Shown here: one piece after another, positions 37,880 to 49,400 of the stretch | Position numbering within the stretch: position 1 is the stretch's first letter | How the letters are laid out: the number at the start of each line of letters is the position of its first letter | Assembly: GCA_026686845.1 (NCBI GenBank) | Contig: JAIVEN010000003.1 | Coordinates: 6,636,501-6,700,500, forward strand | Direction: 5' to 3' | Source of the DNA: Adenanthera pavonina | Lineage: Eukaryota > Streptophyta > Magnoliopsida > Fabales > Fabaceae | DNA: 64,000 nt | Position numbers and translations under genes: made by a program | Notes under the pieces: generated by a model | Seen by the model: the letters and a program-made list of their open reading frames with translations, nothing else | Told to the model about the DNA's origin: nothing | Database searches by the model: none

Positions 37880-39587
37880 CCAGCTACCACTGCATTCTTT
37901 ATTATTTATTATTAAATAAATAAAATTATTTCCAACTGCTATAAACGTGGCTCAATTTTTATAACCTGTCCTGAGTAAGAAATGAACAGGAAATTTTAAT
38001 TTCTCATGAATTTTGGAGAAACAAGTAGAAGAAGATTCAAGAGAAAAGGAGAGAGTGTACCATTATGTAGTGTACAAATAAAGAATTCGTAAAAACAGTA
38101 TACTATCAACTTGGCTCTGCCCTACCTTTCTACTTTCTACCTCACCACTTGACCAGTTACAATTATTATTGGACAGTTTTCTCACAAGTAACATATAACA
38201 GAACAAGCGTGAAAGGCTCGGATTCAACCACAGCACTGTACCCGCATATAGTACAAAGGAGATCCAGAGTCCTATAACATTATGCACGTTTGCGTAGTTG
38301 GGTGGTGCAAGTTGGGAATGCAGGCCAAAGGAAGGCTACTATACTATACTAAACCGTTTATTTCAACATCTCACTTCACCTACTGCAAGCCCTGGAAAAC
38401 GACCTTTTGAAACTGGAGCACGTTGCTTATTCTTATACATCGACGCCGACCCCACTTCTCTTTTGCCCTCCATTAATCAATTTGATTTGATTATATATGC
38501 CTCCTTGTTTGTTTCTTCTCTCATTCTCATCTTTATTATTAATTAGGCCACAACTTACATTTGGTCACGTTCAGAGTCGTAAAACTTGTTAGACAATAGT
38601 GATGGAGGACCATTTCTGGAAGCACAATTGTACTTGAAACTCTCTTATAAAGCCTCTCAGCTTATATTTTAAGTGCTCAACTGATATAACATTAATATAT
38701 TTATATAATACCTACATACATACATATACGTATAAGTATGTGTGTATGTATTCATTCATCCTTTGGTTAGAACGAGGCAGTGCAATTGTCAAACAATGAT
38801 ATCCTTTGCGTAACTTAGATCTTCCTAACGATTTTTATAATTCTGTGGTGTTTTGCATATTCTCCATGAAGTAGTTGTGGTTAGATTGATTTGTTCACCC
38901 TTTCTTTTTGACTCTATTGGCAAATGCCACCATCTCTCTCTTTTTTTTCCTTTTAATCATTGTTTTTGGGGTTCACCGGCTAGCTTCCATGAATGTTCAA
39001 CGTTTTGGAATCATAGATTGAATTTGTCTGCTTCTAGAATATGCATGCCTAATCCAAAGCGCAGACACAAATGATCGATGGCTCAATTATTTATTAAAGG
39101 ACGTGATGATTTATTGCTCAGAAGAAAAATGGGAGCAAGGGCAAACCCCATTCTGATTAGCATTGCGTTTAAGTGTTAGAACCTATCCTTGACTACCACC
39201 TTAAGAATTTAAAAACAAGAATCCGATTGTCAAGTTGCCAATGTCTGATATTGACATCCTAACCATAAACACTCTAGATAACACTACCAACCAAAAACTG
39301 GGAAATATCAAATTGTAGAACATGATATTCATTAATCCACGACATGCCACTTTTCTTTTGTTAAAATGAGAGGCAGATGTCCACAAGACACAAACTCTTT
39401 GATGTGCGCAACAAAGATATCATATTGGACCTGTTAGTTTAGCACTTGGAGAAATCATATCCATCTCACATATCTTTATTCTGCGACCTTCCCGGAGAAT
39501 GTATATCAACAGCAAAACAAACATTATAAGTGGACGGCAAGGGAGGAAATTAAATATAAAGTATATACATGTGTTCTTGTATGTATG

Positions 39588-39609
39588 GAGGGTGGGGGGG
39601 AGTTTAGGG
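39588..39609. repeat. G-run cluster (quadruplex candidate)
   Basis: GGAGGGTGGGGGGGAG followed by TTTAGGG, giving several G-runs within 22 bp, about 410 bp upstream of the RLCK start. Confidence 0.5.
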
Positions 39610-40017
39610 TGATACTGAAGTCAATAGGTAGGCAGGATACTTGACTACTAATTAATTGAAGATATACGTTCATAATTATGATTATACGTGTTTAAAAAAA
39701 TAATGAGAATGGAAATAATATTATTAAACAAAATATCATTCATGCACATAGTATAGTATAACTGCTGTTGGCATTCATATACAAGAGATCAAGAAGTCAA
39801 GGAATCTCTCACAGAACTTCTCTCCCAAGGGTGGTTGGTGGAATGTACGCATTATAAATTTCTCAGCTTTCACTTCTATATTCCATAGTCCCAATTTTTT
39901 TACAATAATTCCACATCTGCCTTGCCGTCCTCCTGAAGAAAAACTAATTTGAAAGGTCTGATTAGTGAAAAACACATTGCAAAGGTCGGATTGTAGCATT
40001 GCTTATATCGGCTCTAG

Positions 40018-41643
40018 ATGACTAATAAGAAGATTACATGGAAGTCTATCATCTTCGTCTTAAATTGTTACAAGACCGATTATCCTCCCTTGCAAGAAAA
40101 ACAGGCTTTGAAACAAGGTTCATTCCAGAGGCTATGCCTCTCCGATATAAGCAATTCCAGTTCATCTCAGGCCATTGACGATCTCTCAATTTCTCTGGCC
40201 GGTTCAAAACTTCATATATTCAGCTTAGAGGAGCTTAGGGAGGCAACCCATAATTTCTCGTGGAGTAATCTGCTTGGTGAAGGCGGGTTTGGACCCGTGC
40301 ACAAGGGGTTTTTTGACGACAAAATTAGGCCTGGATTGAAAGCTCAGCCTGTAGCTGTCAAACGCCTCGACTTGGGTGGCTTGCAAGGTCATAGGGAATG
40401 GCTGGTTAGCTCCCTCAACCAATTAACTTCAATCTATCCTTTTCTTTCTTACTCACCAATCAATATAAGGTTACATGCTCTTTAATACAATAAAATAACT
40501 CAGAAAGAGCAAGTGACATATGAATATTTACAAAATTGTTCAATACTAACTGGAAAAATATTTGCTTCTCTAGGCGGAGATTATTTTTCTTGGACAGCTG
40601 CAGCATCCACATCTTGTTAAGTTAATTGGGTACTGTTATGAGGACGAGCATAGGCTTTTGGTGTATGAATACATGCCAAGAGGAAGCCTGGAGAATCAGC
40701 TCTTCAGAAGTATGTTACTTTTCTTTCTTCTACTTATTCTTCTTTTCTTGCTGTTTCCCCACCAAAAAGAGAAAAGTAAAGAAGTAGAAATTCAGAGTTA
40801 CTAGTGTTTGCGTTTCTGATTGCGTCGATAGTAACGGATTCAAATCTAATTCAAAGATATGAACTAATTTTTTTCCCACAAGTAACCAAGCCTCACCCTG
40901 ATTCCGTTGTTTTAGGATACTCTGCTGTCTTGCCATGGTCAACCAGGATGAAAATTGCACTAGGAGCAGCTAAGGGCCTAGCCTTCCTTCACGAAGTAGA
41001 TAAACCAGTAATATACAGAGATTTCAAAGCCTCGAACATTTTATTAGACTCGGTATGTTCTCTGCTCTGCCCCCTCTGTTCTCATTTCTCACCATATCTG
41101 CGAACTTCCTGGCTAATACATATGACTTTTTTTTTTAATTCCCAAACACAGGATTACAAAGCTAAACTGTCAGATTTCGGGCTGGCTAAGGATGGTCCGG
41201 AAGGGGAAGAAACACATGTAACAACGCGCGTAATGGGGACACAGGGCTATGCTGCTCCTGAGTATATCATGACAGGTCACCTCACAACAAGGAGCGATGT
41301 GTATAGCTACGGAGTGGTTCTGCTAGAATTGCTAACAGGGAAACGGGTAGTAGATAAGAACAGGCCAAGCAGAGAGCATAGCTTGGTGGAGTGGGCGAGG
41401 CCTATGTTAAGGGATCCCAAAAAGCTGTACAGAATTATAGATCCCAGACTGGAAGGCCAATTTCCCGCCAAAGGAGCTCGGAAGGTGGCTGCTTTGGCTT
41501 ACAAATGCTTGAGTCACCACCCAAATCCAAGGCCCACCATGTCTGATGTGGTCATGATATTGGAGACACTTCAGGACTTTGACGATGTTTTCGTGGGACC
41601 ATTTGTGTATGTTGCCGTAAGTGAAGGCCAGAAAGAAGCATAA
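40018..41643 (+). CDS. Receptor-like cytoplasmic kinase, RLCK-VII / RIPK-ARSK1 type
   Basis: Four exons: 40018-40404, 40574-40709, 40916-41052, 41152-41643; 383 residues. The N-terminus (MTNKKITWKSIIF, then KQGSFQRLCLSDISNSSS and DLSISLAGSKLHIFSL) and the segment GPVHKGFFDDKIRPGLKAQPVAVK are typical of RIPK/ARSK1-like PBL kinases. The kinase is intact: GEGGFG loop 87-92, Lys115, YRDFKASN with Asp210, DFG Asp228, VMGTQGYAAPE activation segment. Like its relatives it lacks Gly2, so membrane attachment would rely on something other than myristoylation. Members act in the cytoplasm or at the plasma membrane in immune and root signalling; RIPK phosphorylates RIN4. Position relative to ERECTA and FAP2 matches Arabidopsis ARSK1 (At2g26290), suggesting orthology, though this is not proven by sequence alone. 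Confidence 0.9.
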
Positions 41644-42897
41644 GGCATTCATATAAAGTCTACCAGATAGAAATTCTTATTTTTTTTTGTTCTCATTTTA
41701 GCCTGTAAAGGATATGTTGATCTTCATAATTATGAAGCTGAAAGTAAGTAGTTATATACAATCATAGACAGGAACTGAGAACTGCATCCAGGGGGGATGC
41801 GGTTGGAGGTGAAACTAGTATTACCTCATTGAGACACAATTTGTCTAAAGAAGTAAACAGGATTTTCAGATCTGACAGTGTATACAATAATTCTGTGCAA
41901 GTTTGGCATGCAGCTTATACAATTAATATCACTCCTCCGGAGGAGGCGTGGTCAGGAAACTTCCCTGTTTTCATAACCGTGTGAAAGAGAAAGACGAGAG
42001 GGTCAGAATAATGATTAAAAGGTCCTTTCTGGTTGCCAAAATTGGCTCTACGAGAAAGGAGTAAAATTTTTCTCACGTCGCTTTGTCTTTTAAACAAGTA
42101 GAAAATAGGCTTGGTTAGTTGTTCCAAGTAAAAGCCGGGTTATGCCTAGCTTTCGCGTGACGAAGGAGTCCACTATTGATGAAAAGGACCGAATAACTTC
42201 ATGAACAATAAGCGTAGCTGTTCCTATTGGCATATACTAAGGAATCAAAGAGCCTATGATGGAGAGATACCTCACAAGTTATTAGGGCAATTACAGTTAC
42301 AGGGAAAGGGATCCATGTGTGTTACTGTCAGTCTTTTTGCGTGTGATCCATATGTATTAATTGGGAATTTAATTTGGGTGTGCAATCACGTTCATCCAGG
42401 CGAGTAAATGGCGAAGCAGTAAAACAACATCAATATTCATATTCACATGTAGTATTAATTTACATTTCAGCTTCACATCAGGCATACCTAACTACCGCCT
42501 CAGCGTTGGATCGTGTACTGCATATCGAATTACCGTATTGGGAGCGTCGGTGTGAGGACGGAGAATATTGCCCAAGTCCGCAACCGCTCAACCACTAGTG
42601 GTTGAATTTTCTCAGCCATCAGCGCCATTGCTATCACTATGCGATGATCTAACTGTTGAATCTTTAAAATAAAATCGATCTATGGTCTACTTTTGATTTG
42701 CAGTTCCTCTTATAATATTATCTCTAGTTCCCTATTCCTTCACAACATTGACCAGCTTAGGTTCTTATGTGGGCACTGTCAACTTTTGACCAAAATAATT
42801 ATGTGATTGACTTCATTGGGATGATCATGTAAGTATAGGATAGGATAATATTGAAAATAATAATAACATAATGAGGACTATATGAGCATAGCTAATA
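41644..42897. other. Region downstream of the RLCK gene
   Basis: 3' UTR of the kinase gene on the left; the rest is unique-looking sequence without recognisable coding potential. Confidence 0.4.
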
Positions 42898-43167
42898 CTT
42901 TCTCGTCAGTATACGTTATAAGATATTTTGTATCAATTATACGTATATTAAGAAAATTATTTTTTCAATTAAAATAAATGTAAGTAATATTTATATTTTC
43001 TATTTTATCCTAATTAAATATCTTATTTTATTATTATTATAGGGTTATAAATCAGGAGACAGAAAATATTAAAGACAAGAATAAAATTGAAAGAAAAATA
43101 TCCAATACCTAATATTTTGGATAAAAACTTATCATATAAAATATCTTATAATATGGATTGGAGGGAG
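42898..43167. mobile_element. Stowaway-like MITE, subfamily A copy 1
   Basis: Flanked by TA at 42896-42897 and 43168-43169. The left interior (GTTATAAGATATTTTGTA, ACGTATATTAAGAAAAT) and right interior (AACTTATCATATAAAATATC) match the element at 62502-62769 almost word for word, so both derive from one 270-bp family. Confidence 0.75.
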
Positions 43168-43989
43168 TATTTCTTTTGCTAAAGATATAATATTAGAAGA
43201 TGAATCCAAAATCATAATATATATATATATATATATATTGGTGTTAAATCACTTGCCTATATTTGGAACTTTTTTTCTTGATGGAATGTATGTGGTAGTC
43301 ACAATAAATCTAATTAATGTAGATTAAACTGGATAAAACCATAAGGGCGACAAAGGTCTTCTAATGAGTTTGTCCTATACTAGTTGGTTATGCTCTTATT
43401 GGTTCGAAATTATGATACTTTTACTTTTTATAATTAGAACTTATTAAAATTTAGTCAATAAATTATGTCAAAGAGATATTGTTAAAAGGTTATTTGATAT
43501 TTTTTAGGTGAAAAAGCATATTAATAATAGAAAAATAAGTTTACAAACACCAAAATATGAAAATTCTACACAAACAAAAACAAAACAGTAATAAAATCAA
43601 TGAAATAGCAAAATTCCCAAACATCGGAAGAAACAAAACTAAAAGAAGACTCAAGAAAACCTCATGTGATTCAACAATACAAATGCCAAAGATAATGTTA
43701 AAAGGTAATTTGAGATTGATGATACTTAAACTTCTTGTTATTAATTTGGATTACTTGAACCAGATCAATCAATTTTGTCAGAATAAATAATGTTAAAGAA
43801 TAAGTAACAAACTAGTGATACTTTAGACTCTTATTTGATATTTAGCAATTTCTTCTTCTCCTGGCTCCCTCATTCTCGTCATAATGTATTGCTGCTGAAG
43901 TTTTACAATAAAATGCTTTCCTTTGGTTTCAAAGGATTGAACCGAATGTTTAGATCGATTGACAAGAGTCATTCTAATTTGACCACGAG

Positions 43990-44152
43990 TCTTGGGTTTG
44001 AAACGTAGGGATGTAGCAGCGTGGAGTGGTAGGGGCACCCACCCTTGTGGTGTCTGTCAGGCTTCGATCCTGATTAGTTTAGGCCATGTTAAAGTCCTCA
44101 CAGCTCGAGTGAGGCAGACTATAGAATACCGGGTGCATATGCTAAAAAAAAT
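43990..44152 (+). mobile_element. Putative tRNA-derived SINE
   Basis: GTAGCAGCGTGGAGTGGTAGG (A-box-like) is followed about 35 bp later by GCTTCGATCCTG (B-box-like), then a unique body and an A-run ending at about 44152. No clear target duplication recognised. Confidence 0.5.
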
Positions 44153-44399
44153 AATTGAAAAAGAGGTTAGGAAAAACTAGCTAGTCATATTTTCTTCTCT
44201 CTAAAAAATTTCTATATTCCTTTATTCTGTCTATTCTCCATTTCATTTTATAAAACATTATGAGCACAATTTCATTTAAAGATCTGAGATATATTTTCTT
44301 CAATTGCTATATGATATCTATTATCAAGTTTTTTATCTTCTCTTTCTTCTTCTTCTAAATTAATTATTTATAGTGACCTTGAGTATAGGATAGTTTAAA

Positions 44400-44757
44400 T
44401 GAGATGTCACATCCATAAATATGTGCACAATTTAATTTCTTTATTAAGTGGATCTTAAAGTTATCCTCACAAAATATAAAATAAATTTTGAAGTTATTCA
44501 TATAGAGTATAAAATAAATCCTGAAATTATTTGCATTCAAAGTAATTTAATTGGGATGTTACATTCAGAAATATGAGACACAATTTAATTTCTCTACAAC
44601 ATGGATCTTGAAGTAATTCACATGGAATGCAAAGTAGATCATGAAGTAATCAACATAAAATACAAACTAAATCCTAAAGATATCTATATAGAACATAAAG
44701 AGGATTCTAAAGTTATCCTCATGAAACATAAAATGAATCTTAAAATTATTCACAATT
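44400..44757 (+). repeat. 33-bp (11-codon) tandem repeat array inside a 152-bp duplication
   Basis: Units of 33 bp starting ATCTTGAAGTTATTCACAT and ending about AAAATAA occur about 2.7 times at 44453-44540 and about 4.6 times at 44605-44757. Both blocks are preceded by the same leader (GAGATGTCACATCC.. and GGGATGTTACATTC.., about 152 bp apart). The second block stays open and would encode DLEVIHMECKV, DHEVINIKYKL, NPKDIYIEHKE, DSKVILMKHKM. Origin unknown; could be part of a decayed retroelement or captured gene. Confidence 0.7.
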
Positions 44758-45322
44758 TAGTTATTACCTTTTTATTTATTGCTTTTGCTTATTTATTCAA
44801 AGCCATTGATATATATGTTTTTTTGTTGAAAAATATGTATTATTTTGCTGTAATCTTCATATTTTTATTTCAGAATTCAATCGTAAACTTGATGAATTTA
44901 GTGAAATTTATAATTTTCAATTTAAAAAAGAAAAAAAACGGAAAGTTTTCTGTGCCCCAACCTACATATAGATTACAAGTTATTTTTGTTCCTAGGAGAA
45001 CTAACATCATATGATCAATATTTTGAGAATCAGATCGGACTGCACGGTCAGACTGTCACTCGAAAAGAAAAATGGCTCAATTTTCAGTTTTAGACCATTT
45101 TAGGGGTTGGACTGATTGATCCGCTTTAAACCGGCTTTTGAGCTAGGAACAAGAGTGGTTTTTAGAGAATCGGATAGTTTTTTAAATTATATAAAATTTA
45201 ACTTAAAATTAATTTTTTTTACCAAAATTATTAATTATAAAAATTATTAGAGAGTAAAATACTATTTCCCTTTTTATTTTAAAATTACTAATTATAAAAA
45301 TGAAAATTTTCATTGTATTATA

Positions 45323-45619
45323 CTCCCTTCATTCTAAATTAGAAGAGAATTTTGAGACTTTTCATTTATCATAAAATATAAGAGACATAGATAAAATTTA
45401 TGAAGTAATTAATATCATTTTCCTTTTATACTCTTGAATAATTAATGTTGTATTGATAATTACTAATAATTAATTAGTCTTACTCTATACTTTTAATGTG
45501 AACAATTTTAGAAAAAAATTGAAGTTTTAGTACAATTAATAAGTTTAACTACCAAAACTATTTTTTCTTTAATACAGATGAAGAAATTATTTGTTTCTTA
45601 TAATTAGAAATGGAGGAAG
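45323..45619. mobile_element. Stowaway-like MITE
   Basis: TA at 45321-45322 and 45620-45621; left end CTCCCTTCATTCTAAATTAG, right end CTTATAATTAGAAATGGAGGAAG inverted. 297 bp. Confidence 0.7.
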
Positions 45620-47339
45620 TACAGTCATTTTATAATATTATGATCATGTAGTATTATCATATTAAAATGTTTTAACATTTCTTTCAATAATTTAATATAT
45701 ATTATTACTATGTAAGCTTATTAACTTATTATGAACTTGAACTATTTGAATTTATTTTCTTAACAATTTAATATTTTATTTTTATACATATATTTTATTA
45801 TATATTATTATTTTTAGTTAATTATTACATCATCAGTTCAACTGCCAGTTTAAACAGTTAAATTATAAAAACTGTGAGCTCGTGACATTTCTAATTCGAC
45901 ATTCGTTCGATTTTTAAAACATTTCATATGATGCGAGTAATGGTATATTTTGTAAAAATTATAGAATTTGACCCACATGCTTTTTGGAATTATATTTGAC
46001 CTATTAAACTCTGTTATTTATATTTATTACCCAATATTTGTACGAATTTTATTTCAACCCACATGCTTTTTCAATTATAATAAATTATTTCGAAAATTTT
46101 ATTGTATTAGAAATTTTGCAATAATACTTTCCAATGCTGTTTATTAAAATTGTTGGAAATATGATTTTAAACACATATAAACATATTTTAATATTGTAAA
46201 AATTATTTTGAAATATTACTTTACTCAAACTCATAAAAAAATTATAATAAACCAAATTTTGGAAATCAAATAAATAGTAAGAAATATTTGTTTTAATCCA
46301 TCAATCATATATATTTAATTTGATTAACTAGTTAAATAAATTCCCATTAAGATAAAATTATTTAGTTTTTATAAACTTGTCAATCTTATAAAGAGTTGTT
46401 TATGGCGTGATTATTAATTTGCATATATTATGAGATTTTATTTTAGACAAATTCTAATAAATAAATATATAAGTAAACTATTGTTAGGCACTATTTAATT
46501 TATTTGATTTATTAAAAATTTATTTGATACTTAACAGATATAAGATTTCATATGTAGGAAATATTTGAAGGTGTCCAATTTTATTTGAAATTGTAAAAGA
46601 ATTCTATCATTTTAATCCCAAATTTTTATATTAATAATTATTCCTATTTAACTTAATTTATTGCCTCTGTAATGCATGAAAAAAGAAGTTTGATACTTTT
46701 TGTTATAGAGATTATGCTCCTTTTAATTAATATTATTAATTAAATTCTCATGACTGTGAAATTCTCTCATTTGGTAGTATTTTATTGTACATAATGACAT
46801 ATTAAGTAATTTCTTTTCATGTTAATTTATTCTAATTATGATTATGAAAGTGAGAAAAATTGAGTTTAATTGAATTGATCAATGTTTCTAAGTGGAAATA
46901 TATGAAATGATAGAATTATTATTTCAATTTTTGGTTTAGTGGATACATTTAGATTTTTAGTATTATGAAAATTTTATATTTATTTAGTTTCATATACGAG
47001 TTATTATTTTATTGCTTAAAATAATTTTGATTGCTTAAATGATGAGTATTAAGTCATCATACATTGTTTGACTCATTTCCTGATTTGTGAGTTTTATAAT
47101 ATCTCAAGTTTGATATAATTTTTAGTATATAATTGATTTACTTTTGAAACATAAATTAATTAACATGTTGCTTGATATGCACCGTTAATTATACCATTGT
47201 TTTTTTACTCATTTAAAGGTTCTACACAACCTATAAAAAATTCATATTATATGATTTATTTAATTTAATATATTTTACTAGATAGTACAAAATTGTGTTA
47301 GTACTATAAGTAGTATAAAAATAATTAAAGGCTACTTTA
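45620..47339. other. AT-rich intergenic DNA
   Basis: No gene, clear TIR element or tandem repeat recognised. Sequence at 45000-45180 with several CGG/CCGG-containing words may be the left part of another decayed transposon. Confidence 0.35.
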
Positions 47340-47399
47340 GAAGAGTTAATATAATGTTATCAAGGGAAATAAAAATTACAAATTGATAATACATTATAT

Positions 47400-48470
47400 T
47401 CTTATACGTCTTATAGAAGCTTATTAAGTTTCAAAAATATTCACAAAAATAAATATCATATCGAGATAACAAATAAATGGAATATTAAGTATATTTACAT
47501 TACAAAAATTATCTCAAATGAAAAATATGTATAAGAAATATTACCTGCATTTTCCTCCACACATATATAATACAATTGAATCATATGTTATTGTAGGCAA
47601 GAAATTTACAAATCACAATATGTTTCTTGTTTGGTATGACCGATGGGCTTCTCTTGGATCAATTATGATGCGAAAAATAATTGAAAAATTGTTTGAACTT
47701 AAATTGAAAAACCTTCAATTTCTTCAATCTAGTAGTTTTTTATTTGTCCTTTATTTTCAAGAAAAATTGATTATTTGATGATCACTAATAAAAATTGGTA
47801 GTGAACTAATAATTTATTTGAAATGTATATAATGTATACAAGGTAATATTTTTTCATTTTAATCAATACATTGACTAGATAATTATATTTTTTTATTGTC
47901 AATTCACAACCAGACATTTATAAGATTGTTGGTGTAACTAATTCAACTAAGAACATATTTTCCTAACCATTTAATTAAGAAAATATGTCTTTCAATAATT
48001 ATTATATGTCTATTGGGATTAAGGTTGAACATCCTGTAGCATATGTTTATATACAAAATAAACTTGCAAAATCATTTATCAAATGTTTAAAATTAATTGC
48101 AAGACTATTACTTATGAGATCAAATCTCTCAATTTCCACTTGCAGGTATGTAAGCATGTATGCTACAGCATTGATTTGCATTAAACTAACAAGTTATCAT
48201 AAATATTCCCTTTTACAAATGGTTTTTTATCAAAAACCTAATGTTTCCTATCTAAGAGATTTTAGATGTGCGATTTATGTTTCAATTACTCTACCACAAT
48301 GCATTATAATAGGACCTCAAAGAAAATTAATAATATATATCCAATATGAATATTTATCAATAATAAGATATTTTAAACTATTGACATGAGATTTAATTAC
48401 GGCATGATTTGCTAATTGTTATTTTAACAAATCTGATTTTTCAATATTGACTCCTCATATTTTTTTTTCT
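47400..48470 (+). pseudogene. Decayed Ty1/copia retrotransposon relic (GAG-pre-integrase and integrase)
   Basis: Open pieces at 47518-47778 and 47985-48389 read like eroded copia polyprotein. The first contains NTIESYV..., WYDR..SLGSIMMRKIIE and QEKLII, the GAG-pre-integrase region with its zinc-finger His/Cys mostly lost. The second contains SIGIKVEHPVAYVYIQNKLA and SFIKCLKLIARLLLM, the end of the integrase core, then ...TSYHKYS and RDFRCAIYV. Frame shifts and lost cysteines show it is dead. No LTRs seen; the hAT element begins just after it. Confidence 0.7.
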
Positions 48471-48556
48471 CTTAAATTCTCTCTATTTTCTATTTTGTTT
48501 AATAACATAAAACATATTTGTCACCAGGGAGACCTTTTTAACCCCTCCCAATACCT

Positions 48557-49139
48557 AGGGGTGAACATGGGCCGGGCCGGGTTTGACCCCTGCCCGATAC
48601 CCGGCCTGATGTTCTTCGGGCCAATATCGGGCCAAGTACTGGGCTGGCTCGATATTATATATATATTTTTAAAAAATTTAAAAATAAAAAAATTATTTAA
48701 TAATAAAAAATATACTTATTTATACTTAAAAATAGATTTTATTAAAACATAATCTTAGCCAAAAAATAATTTTTTTTCAAAATTTATGAATATTTAACCA
48801 TTATACATTATTTTTACATAAATATTAAGATAAAAAACTAATTCAAAATTTAAAAAATATTTGAAAAATTAAAATCTTAAAATGTTTTTATAATATTTAC
48901 ATAGTAAATGCATTATATTAGATATATGAAGAATAAGAATTCTACAAAATCAATTAAGATATATAAAATAATTGAAAAAAAATAAAAAAAATTTATATAT
49001 ATATAGTTTGGGCCGGGCCGGGGTTAGGGTGTCTGACCCTAACCCCGGCCCGACCCGAAAGTTGGCTCGACCCAATTGACCCAAAAGTGGTCAGGCTGGA
49101 CCAGACCATTCAGGCTCGGGCCAACATGTTCACCCTTGC
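48557..49139. mobile_element. hAT-like non-autonomous element (583 bp) just upstream of GCR1
   Basis: CAATACCT is directly repeated at 48549-48556 and 49140-49147. The left end AGGGGTGAACATGGGCC and the right end ACATGTTCACCCTTG are inverted copies. Both ends carry GGGCCGGGCC-type GC-rich subterminal repeats around a very AT-rich core. The right edge lies about 260 bp before the GCR1 ATG. Confidence 0.85.
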
Positions 49140-49400
49140 CAATACCTATGAACTCATGCAGCAAAGCCCGGTGACTTACTTAGCAGGCAAGCACCGTTTA
49201 TACTTTATAGAGGGACAAAGCGACGTCGTTTTTTGGCTCATTGTTTAATCTCTTTTCCCTTCGGGAGATGAACTCGAACTTGAACCAAGAATTGATTCAA
49301 CTCTCTCTTGGGGTCAACTGACTCTGATACAGTTTTTTCGCGCGACTTAAACAAGAGAGAGGACAAACGAAACAGAAATAGAGCATCGAGGGTCAACAAA

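Larger units (their letters stand above)
33766..40017. other. Long intergenic region between hydrolase and RLCK genes
   Basis: Holds the MITE at 35821-36077, a G-run/T-run block at 35606-35677, a GA microsatellite and a CGGCAG microsatellite. The rest is AT-rich. The 159-codon minus-strand frame at 37173-37652 has no recognisable similarity and spans the GA microsatellite. I see no supported gene. Confidence 0.45.

Noticed and set aside
44601..45014. 137-codon frame starting in the 33-bp repeats as a real gene
   Set aside because: Only the repeat part looks constrained; the rest is an AT-driven Phe/Ile/Leu-rich translation. Kept as a repeat.
45000..45890. Possible larger transposon around the MITE at 45323
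   Set aside because: Words such as AACCGGC and AGTTTAAAC hint at inverted ends, but no terminal repeats or target duplication could be matched.
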